From Xenorhabdus stockiae (GTDB taxonomy: Bacteria; Pseudomonadota; Gammaproteobacteria; Enterobacterales; Enterobacteriaceae), in the NCBI RefSeq assembly GCF_002632825.1, contig NZ_NJAJ01000007.1:1-64000 (forward strand): a stretch of DNA of 64,000 nucleotides. The letters are read 5' to 3'. Shown one piece after another: positions 1-7,585 of this stretch. Position numbers and translations under genes: made by a program. Position 1 is the first letter of the stretch; the number at the start of each line of letters is the position of its first letter. A model generated the notes under the pieces. It had not been told where the DNA came from and searched no databases. It worked only from the letters and a program-made list of their open reading frames with translations.

Positions 1-1
1 A

Positions 2-94
2 GTTGCTGCTGGCCTTATTGCTTATACATTCCAACCTAAAAAACCGAGCTTGAATCTACGGGATAATGAGATCGCTATTTTTAAGCGAAGCTGA
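2..94 (+). CDS. C-terminal tail of an unidentified protein (5' end outside window)
   Basis: An open frame runs from the window edge for 30 codons to a TGA stop. The residues include a short hydrophobic stretch (VAAGLIAYTF) followed by a polar tail ending in FKRS, which would suit the end of a membrane or exported protein. There is too little sequence to name a family. The frame is only inferred to be coding because it is open from the first base; a chance open frame of this length is possible. Confidence 0.35.
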   Translation, partial: VAAGLIAYTFQPKKPSLNLRDNEIAIFKRS

Positions 95-264
95 GGTTAA
101 TTACCTAAAAAATAAAATCCTACATTTTCTCGTAATACTGTTTGAGTGCAGTCTATGATAGAAATTTGTGACTAGTTGAGAGCATAAAGCCCAGGTATCG
201 AGTTATATGTTATTTAACGTCAAAGCTATACTTGAATCATTTGAGTCATGACAGGTGGTGACAG

Positions 265-744
265 ATGTTAAAGAAAATGGCCGTTGCATTACTGTTGTTT
301 CCGGGTTACTTACTGGCAGATACCGGAGTTTATACCATTGCTGATGGTAAGCTCGATATCCGTAATGGTAATTATTCCTGTTATTTGTACCCGGCATACA
401 TATTCAGGGAGCCCAAAAACCACAAAAAATTTCCTCCCGGGTATTTTCCTAAAGTCATGATGAAGGTGAGGGCGGAAGCAAACGGAAAATACATAGGTGT
501 TAGTCTCTATCCTAATATGCCACCGAGAGTAAAACCTGAAGGAGCATGGGGTTATTTTGGTGCTAAGGTGGAGCTTGGTTCAAGAGACAATAAAGAGGTT
601 ATTTATGATTCCGTTAAGGACAACATAAATTTTTCCTATCTGGTAGGCACTAAACAGTCAGGAGTGGTAGCTACTTTGAGTAGTAATGATCCTTTTAGTC
701 CGGTGAATGCTGTATTGGGAAGATGTACGAGAGTCGGTAATTAA
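265..744 (+). CDS. Small exported protein of unknown function
   Basis: A 159-residue protein whose first 18 residues form a typical Sec signal peptide (Lys-Lys, then a Leu-rich core ending GYLLA before Asp19), so it is probably periplasmic or secreted. The mature part has only two cysteines, Cys39 and Cys154, which could form one disulfide joining the two ends. It is rich in Tyr, Pro, Gly and Lys and has no other hydrophobic segment. A GGTGG ribosome-binding sequence precedes the ATG. I do not recognise the family. It sits alone ahead of an acetyltransferase in an accessory stretch, with no obvious functional link. Confidence 0.75.
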   Translation: MLKKMAVALLLFPGYLLADTGVYTIADGKLDIRNGNYSCYLYPAYIFREPKNHKKFPPGYFPKVMMKVRAEANGKYIGVSLYPNMPPRVKPEGAWGYFGAKVELGSRDNKEVIYDSVKDNINFSYLVGTKQSGVVATLSSNDPFSPVNAVLGRCTRVGN

Positions 745-795
745 ACAATTACTATTATGTCGTTTTAAAGGTGAAGGCTCTAAAGGTGGGACATT

Positions 796-1251
796 ATGAT
801 GAATCTGGACGATGACCAAAAAGACAAAATACTCTACATCCGGCGTGCTGATATGCCTGATATCGATATTCTTACCAGAATCGATCCAGTTGCTCTGTAT
901 GATAATCGCCGGTTAGATCAAATTAAAAATTGGGTCAAGAGTCAATTTTGCTATTTGGTAAAGTTAGATAGTGAAGTAGTTGCTTATGGTGTACTGCATT
1001 ATAATTTTTTTGATTATGCTTTTATTGAGATGCTGGTGGTTGGAGAAAGAAACAGAAGGGAAGGCGTTGGCTTACAACTTATCAACTACCTAAAATCAAT
1101 TTGTTCTTGTCCAAAATTATTCACATCTACGAACCAATCTAATAAATCGATGCAATCATTATTAAACAAGGCGGGCTTTAGGAAAAGTGGTTATATAGAA
1201 AACCTTGATGAAGATGATCCCGAGTTAGTATTTTTTTATAAAATAAATTGA
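796..1251 (+). CDS. GNAT-family N-acetyltransferase
   Basis: A 151-residue cytosolic protein with the GNAT fold signature. Residues about 60-85 give the beta4 strand (AFIEMLVV), followed by the acetyl-CoA pyrophosphate-binding loop with the Arg-Arg-Glu-Gly-Val-Gly pattern of motif A (R/Q-x-x-G-x-G). The C-terminal motif B region contains the usual Leu-x-x-Lys-Ala-Gly-Phe. The family transfers acetyl from acetyl-CoA to an amine of a small molecule, peptide or protein; the substrate cannot be told here. AAGGTGGG lies just upstream of a double ATG, so translation may begin one codon later. No partner gene is obvious. Confidence 0.8.
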   Translation: MMNLDDDQKDKILYIRRADMPDIDILTRIDPVALYDNRRLDQIKNWVKSQFCYLVKLDSEVVAYGVLHYNFFDYAFIEMLVVGERNRREGVGLQLINYLKSICSCPKLFTSTNQSNKSMQSLLNKAGFRKSGYIENLDEDDPELVFFYKIN

Positions 1252-1407
1252 TGCTCAAAGAATAAATATTCTATCAATTTTATTTTCTATATATCCAAAA
1301 AATATTCTGATAAATGTGGCTTGACCTAAAGTTAGGTTAAGGTTTTAGAGTGTACGTGCTTTTTAGTAAAAAATATAAAAACTTTAAAATAAATTATGGA
1401 GAATATA

Positions 1408-1806
1408 ATGATCCCAAGGTCATCAATATTAAGAGTAGCCAGGCCAACTGATAATCTTAAAGAAATTACAGATATGTATGTTAATGGATTGGGGTTTAAG
1501 CTATTAGGTGCGTTTCAGGGGCATAATAACTTTGATGGTTCAATCATTGGGCATGAAAAACACAGCTATCATTTGGAATTTACGCATCATCAAGGAACTG
1601 TTGTTGGAAGAGTACCAACAAAAGATAATCTGCTAGTTTTTTACTTTAGTGAAAATAGTGTTTGGGAACAATGCTGTGAGCGTATGATAAATGCAGGTTT
1701 TAAGGTGGTTCAATCATATAATGACTATTGGGATGTGGTGGGAAAAACCTTTGAAGATATAGATGGTTATAGAGTAGTTCTACAAAATAGAGAATGGACT
1801 GCTTAA
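1408..1806 (+). CDS. VOC superfamily (glyoxalase/bleomycin-resistance fold) protein
   Basis: A 132-residue protein with the paired beta-alpha-beta-beta-beta modules of the vicinal-oxygen-chelate fold: an N-terminal module opening with ILRVARPTDNL and the typical YVNGLGFK, and a C-terminal module ending with EDIDGYRVVLQNREW, close to the usual D-P-D-G-x-x-x-x-L ending. Members include glyoxalases, dioxygenases and drug-binding proteins; the substrate is unknown. An ATG lies four codons further upstream, but GGAG sits between the two and is correctly spaced only for the second, so I use that start. The gene stands alone between AT-rich gaps. Confidence 0.75.
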   Translation: MIPRSSILRVARPTDNLKEITDMYVNGLGFKLLGAFQGHNNFDGSIIGHEKHSYHLEFTHHQGTVVGRVPTKDNLLVFYFSENSVWEQCCERMINAGFKVVQSYNDYWDVVGKTFEDIDGYRVVLQNREWTA

Positions 1807-2011
1807 GGGATTTATTAATTTCAATATGTGGTTAAAAGCATAAAGTTATGTTTTTGATCACATGTTGGAATTATTATTTGATATTGGTTTTAAATTATTG
1901 AGTGTGAATTAAATAAATCACTGGTAATCTGATCCATATTTAGAGTATGATGCCTAACTTCAATTTTATATATTGACTAATCTACATTAACGACTGAAAG
2001 GAGAAAATATA

Positions 2012-2056
2012 ATGACGACAGTAACAATGACTCTTTTCGGGCCAGTCTGTAGCTAA
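2012..2056 (+). CDS. Possible 14-codon leader peptide ahead of the rtcB-like gene
   Basis: A short frame encodes MTTVTMTLFGPVCS and ends in TAA. It has one of the best ribosome-binding sites in the region (AAAGGAG, about 8 bases before the ATG) and lies about 90 bases upstream of the RtcB-type ligase on the same strand. The gap holds a small GGCT/AGCC stem and a GATCA/TGATC hairpin whose loop contains the ligase's own AGGA. A strong Shine-Dalgarno on such a tiny frame suggests a regulatory leader. Expression and conservation are not known. Confidence 0.4.
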   Translation: MTTVTMTLFGPVCS

Positions 2057-2144
2057 TTACTAAGATTTTTACATCTGGTATTGCTTTGGCTAGGACAGCC
2101 TGAACCATAACTCTTATTATTTTTATCGATCATAGGATTGATCT

Positions 2145-3272
2145 ATGGGCAATACATTATATTCGGCTGCACCACAATCGCATATCCAGATTATTGCAGC
2201 AGAAAATACCTGGCTGGAAGGTAAGGCCATCCAGCAACTCGAAACAACAGCACAACTTCCTGATATGGTACGTGTGGTCGGTTTGCCTGACCTGCATCCG
2301 GGTAGAGGTTATCCGGTTGGCGCGGCATTTTTCTCACAGTCACGTTTTTATCCTGCACTCATCGGCAATGATATTGGGTGTGGTATGGCGTTGTGGAAAA
2401 CAGATTTAGTGCTGAATAAATGGTCGTTAGATAAACTGGAGAAAAAACTCGGTTCTATCGATAATCCTTTGGAAGAAGATGAACTGCCAGAGGATATGGC
2501 CGAATATTTTTGCTATTTACCGGGGACGATTGGTGGTGGTAATCACTTTGCTGAATTGCAGCAAATAGATGAAATTTATCAGCCTGAACTTCTTGAAACA
2601 TGGCAACTTAATAAACAAGAGCTTTTATTGTTGGTACACAGCGGTTCACGCGGGATGGGGCAAATGATCCTTGAACAGCATGTTCGCCAGTATGGGCATA
2701 AAGGGTTGGAGGCGTCCAGTGTACAGGCGCAGCATTATCTTCAGCAACACCAACAAGCTCTCGATTATGCTCACCTTAACCGTCAGTTAATTGCTGAACG
2801 GATGCTGGGGCGCTGGCGAGCTGAAGGGCGCTGTTTACTGGATGTTTCACACAATTTGCTCACCTCCAGTGTTATTGACGGAATTGATGGCTGGCTACAT
2901 CGCAAAGGTGCAACACCTTCTGATCAGGGATTGGTCGTTATTCCGGGTTCTCGAGGGGACTATAGCTATTTAGTGAAACCGGTAGCAACTGAACAAAGTC
3001 TTTTTTCTCTTGCTCATGGTGCTGGTCGTAAATGGGGACGTAATGAGTGTAAATCACGTTTAGCCGGGCGTTATAATGCACAACAACTTTCGCGTACCGC
3101 ATTGGGCAGTCGTGTGGTTTGTCTGGATAATCAGCTGATTTTTCAGGAAGCGCCAGAAGCCTATAAGCCTATTAGTGGCGTAATGGATGCTATGGTACAA
3201 ACAGGTTTGGTAAAATTGGTAGCACGGCTTAAGCCTGTATTGACTTACAAGACCAGAAAAAACCAAGAGTAA
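2145..3272 (+). CDS. rtcB: RtcB-family RNA ligase (RtcB2-like)
   Basis: A 375-residue member of the RtcB family, which joins RNA 2',3'-cyclic phosphate or 3'-phosphate ends to 5'-OH ends using GTP and Mn2+. The metal-site and catalytic features are visible: NDIGCGM with Cys79, GGGNHF with His134, LVHSGSRG with His165, VSHN with His236, and AHGAGR with His291, the residue guanylylated in the family. At 375 residues it matches the short RtcB2 class that is often paired with the release-factor homologue PrfH and repairs cleaved rRNA; archetypal E. coli RtcB is about 30 residues longer. No prfH follows: the next gene is on the other strand. Its AGGA lies in the loop of a small hairpin just before the ATG. 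Confidence 0.88.
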   Translation: MGNTLYSAAPQSHIQIIAAENTWLEGKAIQQLETTAQLPDMVRVVGLPDLHPGRGYPVGAAFFSQSRFYPALIGNDIGCGMALWKTDLVLNKWSLDKLEKKLGSIDNPLEEDELPEDMAEYFCYLPGTIGGGNHFAELQQIDEIYQPELLETWQLNKQELLLLVHSGSRGMGQMILEQHVRQYGHKGLEASSVQAQHYLQQHQQALDYAHLNRQLIAERMLGRWRAEGRCLLDVSHNLLTSSVIDGIDGWLHRKGATPSDQGLVVIPGSRGDYSYLVKPVATEQSLFSLAHGAGRKWGRNECKSRLAGRYNAQQLSRTALGSRVVCLDNQLIFQEAPEAYKPISGVMDAMVQTGLVKLVARLKPVLTYKTRKNQE

Positions 3273-3426
3273 TTCCATAAATCCTTTTGTACTGTTTTGC
3301 CCTGGAGCCTTGAACTAAATATACTCAATGAATTCCAGAATAAGTTGCCGCAATAAAAGTGCACTCCAGAAGCATAACTGACGATACCGCTGCGAATAAA
3401 GTGGTAATTTGCAAGAGTACTAGTAT

Positions 3427-3458
3427 ATGCGGAGCGGCGAATCTTCGTCGCTCCGCAT
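3427..3458. terminator. Hairpin between the rtcB-like gene and the convergent small exported gene
   Basis: A 14-bp stem with one G-T wobble (ATGCGGAGCGGCGA pairing with its complement) and a 4-base loop lies between two convergent genes, four bases beyond the minus-strand gene's stop. There is only a weak T tract on the plus strand. It is probably a shared transcription terminator. Confidence 0.6.
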
Positions 3459-3462
3459 TTAA

Positions 3463-3840
3463 TTAGCGAGCATGTTGGGATAAAACATGCTTTATCTGAA
3501 CCTTACAATCTTTAACTGATTTAGCCAGCGTTTCATCAAAATGGTGGTTGCTCGGAAATTTTGGCTTATGTTCTCTGACTTCAGCAACAGTTTGTTTAAT
3601 TGTTGCAATAAATTCATTTTTATTAGACTGGATTTCTTTCAGGGTTAACCCTTTCTTATGTAAAGCATTTAATGCATTTTGCGCTATCACATCTGGCGAG
3701 TCATGAGTTTTAAATGCCTCTACGGAAGCTTTGCCAAACACATCACAATAGGTTTCAGCAATTTTGTCCTGATTTGTATGTGCGGCATAAGAGAAGAACG
3801 AGAGCGGTAGCAAAAAAAATGATAATAAAAGACGTTTCAT
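3463..3840 (-). CDS. Small exported protein of unknown function
   Basis: A 125-residue protein with a clear signal peptide (MKRLLLSFFLLPLSFFSYA, cleavage expected after Ala19 or Ala20), so it is predicted to be periplasmic. The mature part is charged, probably largely alpha-helical, and has two cysteines (about residues 32 and 112). A GGGGAAT sequence precedes the ATG. I do not recognise the family; its size and helical, Lys/His-rich makeup recall small periplasmic proteins in general but no specific motif is present. An ERIC-like element lies immediately upstream, between it and the next minus-strand gene. Confidence 0.75.
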   Translation of the reverse strand: MKRLLLSFFLLPLSFFSYAAHTNQDKIAETYCDVFGKASVEAFKTHDSPDVIAQNALNALHKKGLTLKEIQSNKNEFIATIKQTVAEVREHKPKFPSNHHFDETLAKSVKDCKVQIKHVLSQHAR

Positions 3841-3868
3841 AGATTCCCCTTTATCAAGCTATACCGTG

Positions 3869-3992
3869 GTATACCCATCGCCTTTCAGGTTGCTTTTTAT
3901 TGGCTATGCTCACCCCGATTATATAGTAAGCCATGTTTTCGGAGGGAATAACTTGCTTTCCTCCGCGATGCAACTCGAAATCCATTGGGTAT
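3869..3992. repeat. ERIC-like intergenic palindrome, full length
   Basis: About 124 bp running from TATACCCATCGCCTTTCAGG to GAAATCCATTGGGTATGG. The ends are inverted repeats of each other and the middle contains the GGCTATGCTCACCCC core seen in other copies here. This is the enterobacterial repetitive intergenic consensus type, a non-coding, miniature mobile-like element. It lies between two minus-strand genes for exported proteins. Confidence 0.8.
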
Positions 3993-4074
3993 GGTGGTGA
4001 TAACATTAACAATAGTACATTATCTATCGTTTGCCTTACATTTTATGGGCATTGAATAACTGATTCAGGTGTTA

Positions 4075-4554
4075 TCACTGTTCCTGCTTTAAGCATTGCT
4101 CTTTCTTACAATGATTACGAAGTAATCTAATAATATTATTCGTACTATTAGTATTGATGCGGGTCAGTAATTTGACATCCTTATCGGTAATCTTGAGAGC
4201 ATCTACTTCAAGGTAATTCCCTGAGCCTGCGGTGAGTTTAGAGATAATGAGTTCTTTATTCCCGTCACCATCAATATCAGCAAATGTTGTTCTTGGTTTT
4301 CCGTCATCTTCAAATATTGAGCCATTGCGGGAAAAAACGGCACCAGTGGTGAATTCTGTTAGCTCTTTATCCTGGAAAACAGCAATGGAATAACTACCTA
4401 TGGATGCACTTTCCAGATCACCGACTGAAATAACTGCAAATTTTTTATCAGGTAAATTAATCAATACACCATCTTTGGCAAAGGCTGGAGATGATAATAA
4501 TAAGGTAAGCAGTGTTGCGAGTACGGAAAATTTTATTTTTTTAACTATAAGCAT
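4075..4554 (-). CDS. PliI-like periplasmic lysozyme inhibitor
   Basis: A 159-residue exported protein. The signal peptide ends SSPAFA before Lys. The mature part contains the repeat-like segment TFADIDGDGNKELII followed by TAGSGNYLEVDAL. The pairing of an Asp-rich DxDGDG turn with a Ser-Gly-x-Tyr motif is characteristic of PliI proteins, which block invertebrate-type lysozyme in the periplasm. Two cysteines near the C terminus (HCKKEQC) may form a disulfide. GGAG is spaced 8 bases before the chosen ATG; an upstream TTG is too close to it. Family assignment is from recalled motifs, so other DxDGDG beta-propeller-like proteins remain possible. Confidence 0.65.
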   Translation of the reverse strand: MLIVKKIKFSVLATLLTLLLSSPAFAKDGVLINLPDKKFAVISVGDLESASIGSYSIAVFQDKELTEFTTGAVFSRNGSIFEDDGKPRTTFADIDGDGNKELIISKLTAGSGNYLEVDALKITDKDVKLLTRINTNSTNNIIRLLRNHCKKEQCLKQEQ

Positions 4555-4560
4555 CGACAA

Positions 4561-4962
4561 TACTCCATTGGTTAATGTGTTGCTTCAAAGTAAAAATAGC
4601 AGAAGCTGATAGGCGAATTTATATCGTAGCATGGATTTTTAAAGACGATAGTGTTGGGTAGAAAAGTAAAAATCAAGCAGATTATGTCGGATAAACAGGC
4701 GCCAAGTGCATGCAGACTTAACTATAATCATTATTATTTTTTATGTTTAATTGGTTGTTTGAAAAATATGATTATAGATATAAATTAACCGAAAACATTC
4801 CATGATGTAAGATGGATTTTGATAGAGTTAATAAAATTTCTTCGGCAAGAATAGCCTGTGATTATATAAATAACCACATTTATATCATCCATTGATTATT
4901 TATAGTTTGAAAATAACGGGAGTGAAGACTCCCGTTTTATTAATTTTGATATAAACAGGGGG
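4561..4962. other. AT-rich intergenic gap
   Basis: Very AT-rich. The only structure I can support is the terminator hairpin near its right end, belonging to the small integrase-like gene read leftwards. The left part presumably carries the promoter of the lysozyme-inhibitor gene; no convincing -35/-10 pair was chosen. Confidence 0.5.
4914..4937 (-). terminator. Rho-independent terminator of the 63-aa integrase-like gene
   Basis: A perfect 8-bp stem (ACGGGAGT with loop GAAG) lies about 25 bases beyond the stop of the leftward gene and is followed on that strand by a T-rich stretch (TATTTT). Confidence 0.75.
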
Positions 4963-5154
4963 CTAAGTACTATTTTTTTCAATTTTTTCTACAATCTTGT
5001 TGTACTCTTTCCAGATAACAGACAGCGGCGAATTTAAACAGCAAATTGAGATAGAACCGCCTGTTGCTGGATGGTACTCGTATTTAGATTTTCCCCTATA
5101 TACCCGTTTTGGCAGTATGTTATCCGCTGGATTTTTTCTTTTTCTTTCTAACAT
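4963..5154 (-). CDS. Short protein resembling a phage integrase arm-binding domain
   Basis: A 63-residue, Lys/Arg-rich protein. Residues about 5-30 (RKNPADNILPKRVYRGKSKY then YHPATGG) resemble the N-terminal arm-type DNA-binding domain of lambda-like tyrosine integrases, where a basic stretch is followed by L-P-x-x-V/L-Y and a three-stranded sheet. No core-binding or catalytic domain follows: the frame stops and a proper terminator comes next. It may be a standalone DNA-binding protein or a remnant of an integrase gene. GAGG lies about 9 bases before the ATG, with a TTG one codon upstream as the alternative start. The family match is by eye and moderate. Confidence 0.5.
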   Translation of the reverse strand: MLERKRKNPADNILPKRVYRGKSKYEYHPATGGSISICCLNSPLSVIWKEYNKIVEKIEKNST

Positions 5155-5206
5155 CAATCATAACCTCACTAGCAGATTATCTGATGGCCAGATAGTGGAA
5201 TATTAA

Positions 5207-5924
5207 TATCTTGCTAACCTATTGTTTTTATTTCTTATGTAAAAAATAACAAGTGAAAATCTTAATATGAAATGGTGGCTTTTTCCAATTATCACAGCAT
5301 TAAAATTTAATAATCTCATTTGAAGAAAGATATTGCTATATGTTTTCTTAAATTTAAGAGATTTCAACATTAAATTTTGTCGTTATTTTAGTGTTTTTAA
5401 TGAATGTAATTATTGTTGTGTTGAGAGATTAACTACATTAATAGGTTGTAAAATAAACAATTAATTTTCTATCGATTAGACATGCGGGCAGTGATTAAAA
5501 GAAGCTTTTATAAGCGTTTTATATTTAATTCCTTTTGGAAAAGTTGATTTTTGTTTGCTATTTGTTTCTTTTTTGTATCCTGATTGTTTCGTAAGATGTT
5601 CATCTTAAATACAGATGATATAAACAAAACAGACCATTTATTCGTCATTAAGTATGATTGACAGGGCTAAAATAGGGCCGTTCGCATGAATGTAACTTAG
5701 TGCAAATGTTCATAAACGCTAAAGTAAATGTAAAAATTTCATTAAAAGTTACCCATTGAAATAGATATTGTGTTACATTCTTTTCGTTTTACTGGCTAGT
5801 ATCTCTGTGTCTCATTCGCAGAATTGTGTTACTTGTTAATAATAAAGGATATTAAGCACAATAAATTTTAGACGGATACTGATTATGGTCAGCTAATGTT
5901 TGCTAATAGTAAGGGGAAAATATC
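5207..5924. other. Long AT-rich intergenic region before the symporter gene
   Basis: About 700 bases of AT-rich sequence with no frame that looks coding on either strand, no ERIC-like element and no clear hairpin. It is the upstream region of the symporter gene and may hold extended regulatory sequence, but I see no specific operator. Confidence 0.5.
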
Positions 5925-7379
5925 TTGACGGATCTGATTAACTTCATTAACAACATTCTTTGGGACTACGTATTAATATACTTGCTTCTTGGGGTTGGCC
6001 TTTACTTCACTATACGATTTGGTTTTATACAACTTCGCCATTTTGGCCACATGTTTTCAGTCCTGAAACACAGCAAGAAATCAGATAAATCCGGCATCTC
6101 ATCTTTTCAGGCTTTATGTACTAGCCTTGCGGCGCGCGTAGGGACCGGGAATCTTGCCGGAGTTGCGATTGCACTGACTGCTGGCGGTCCTGGGGCTATT
6201 TTCTGGATGTGGGTTGTTGCATTTATTGGTATGGCAACTTCCTTCGTGGAAAGCACGCTTGCTCAGTTGTACAAGACGAAAGACGATCAGGGAAATTATC
6301 GTGGTGGCCCAGCCTACTACATGGAGAAAGGGTTGAAGAAGCGGTGGATGGGTGTATTGTTTTCATTCTTCCTTATTATCGCGTTTGGTCTTGTATTTAA
6401 TGCCGTTCAGGCAAACTCAATTGCACAAGCAGCTTCTTTTGCCTTCGATATCAATCCATTATATGTGGGTATTGTATTAGTCATTATTAGTGGTGTGATT
6501 ATTTTTGGCGGTTTGCGCTCAATCGCGCGGGTTGCTGAATTAGTTGTTCCATTTATGGCGGGTGCATATTTAATTCTGGCATTCTGGGTTGTAGGTCACA
6601 ACATTGAACGTATTCCGGAAGTATTTGCATTAATCTTTAAGAGTGCTTTTGGTCTTCAGGAAGCTGTGGCAGGAGCATTGGGTTATGGTATTTCCCAGGC
6701 GATGCTTCAGGGCGTCCAGCGTGGTTTGTTCTCGAATGAAGCGGGAATGGGGTCTGCACCAAACGCAGCGGCTTCTGCTTCTCCATATCCGCCACATCCG
6801 GCCTCTCAGGGGTATGTGCAGATGTTGGGGGTATTTATGGATACGATCGTTATCTGTAGTGCTACAGCAGTCATTATTCTTTCTTCAGGCATCCTTAATG
6901 AGAATGTTACTGCTATCAGCGGAATTGAATTGACGCAACGTGCGCTATCCTCCGCGGTTGGTCATTGGGGAACAACTTTCGTTGCCATTGCAATTTTCTT
7001 CTTTGCCTTTACATCAATTATTGCTAACTATGCTTATGCTGAAAGTAATATGATATTCCTCGAACGTAACCATACTGCTGGTTTATTCATTTTACGTATT
7101 GCAGCATTAGCCATGGTGATGTTCGGTACAATGGCGGAAGTGCCTTTAGTCTGGAATATGGCAAACGTATCCATGGCCTGTATGGCTATTGTGAACCTGA
7201 TAGCTATTTTCTTGTTATCAGGCATTGCGCTGAAATTGGCTAAAGACTATAACCAGCAGAGAAAAGCAGGGCAGTTACCAACATTTGATATTAATATGTA
7301 TCCGGAACTCCAAAAGCAGATTGAAGAAGGCATTTGGGATAATGAGCCGGCTCAGAAGAATCAAAAACGTAATAGCTGA
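5925..7379 (+). CDS. AGCS-family sodium:alanine/glycine symporter
   Basis: A 484-residue inner-membrane protein with about 10-11 hydrophobic segments. It carries family signatures: the ARVGTGNLAGVAIAL stretch near residue 75 and GLFSNEAGMGSAPNAAASA in the second half. The AGCS family (AlsT, DagA, YaaJ) imports alanine or glycine with Na+. Length is normal for the family. Translation most likely starts at TTG, which is preceded by AAGGGGAA at good spacing; no ATG fits the conserved N terminus. The C-terminal 35 residues are polar and cytosolic. A rho-independent terminator follows, so it is probably monocistronic. Substrate preference between alanine and glycine cannot be told by eye. Confidence 0.92.
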   Translation: MTDLINFINNILWDYVLIYLLLGVGLYFTIRFGFIQLRHFGHMFSVLKHSKKSDKSGISSFQALCTSLAARVGTGNLAGVAIALTAGGPGAIFWMWVVAFIGMATSFVESTLAQLYKTKDDQGNYRGGPAYYMEKGLKKRWMGVLFSFFLIIAFGLVFNAVQANSIAQAASFAFDINPLYVGIVLVIISGVIIFGGLRSIARVAELVVPFMAGAYLILAFWVVGHNIERIPEVFALIFKSAFGLQEAVAGALGYGISQAMLQGVQRGLFSNEAGMGSAPNAAASASPYPPHPASQGYVQMLGVFMDTIVICSATAVIILSSGILNENVTAISGIELTQRALSSAVGHWGTTFVAIAIFFFAFTSIIANYAYAESNMIFLERNHTAGLFILRIAALAMVMFGTMAEVPLVWNMANVSMACMAIVNLIAIFLLSGIALKLAKDYNQQRKAGQLPTFDINMYPELQKQIEEGIWDNEPAQKNQKRNS

Positions 7380-7428
7380 AATTAAGACCAATATTCATTA
7401 TTAGTAAAATAAAATGGATAAACATATT

Positions 7429-7466
7429 AGCCGGATATTCCAGATTCAAATGGAAGTCCGGCTTTT
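7429..7466 (+). terminator. Rho-independent terminator after the symporter gene
   Basis: AGCCGGA with an internal TTCCA/TGGAA stem pairs with TCCGGCT and is followed by TTTT, about 50 bases past the stop codon. Confidence 0.75.
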
Positions 7467-7585
7467 ATGTTATTGTAAAAATGGTATAACGCATAGCATT
7501 CCAGCCGATAAAAAGACAGCATCTATTCTAGTTTCATCTACTATATAGTGACATTATTCAATTTTTCTTCTGTTATTGTATAAAT

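Noticed and set aside
4997-5206. Sixty-nine-codon frame on the plus strand
   Set aside because: It is the complement of the integrase-arm-like gene, which has a better ribosome-binding site, family likeness and a terminator.
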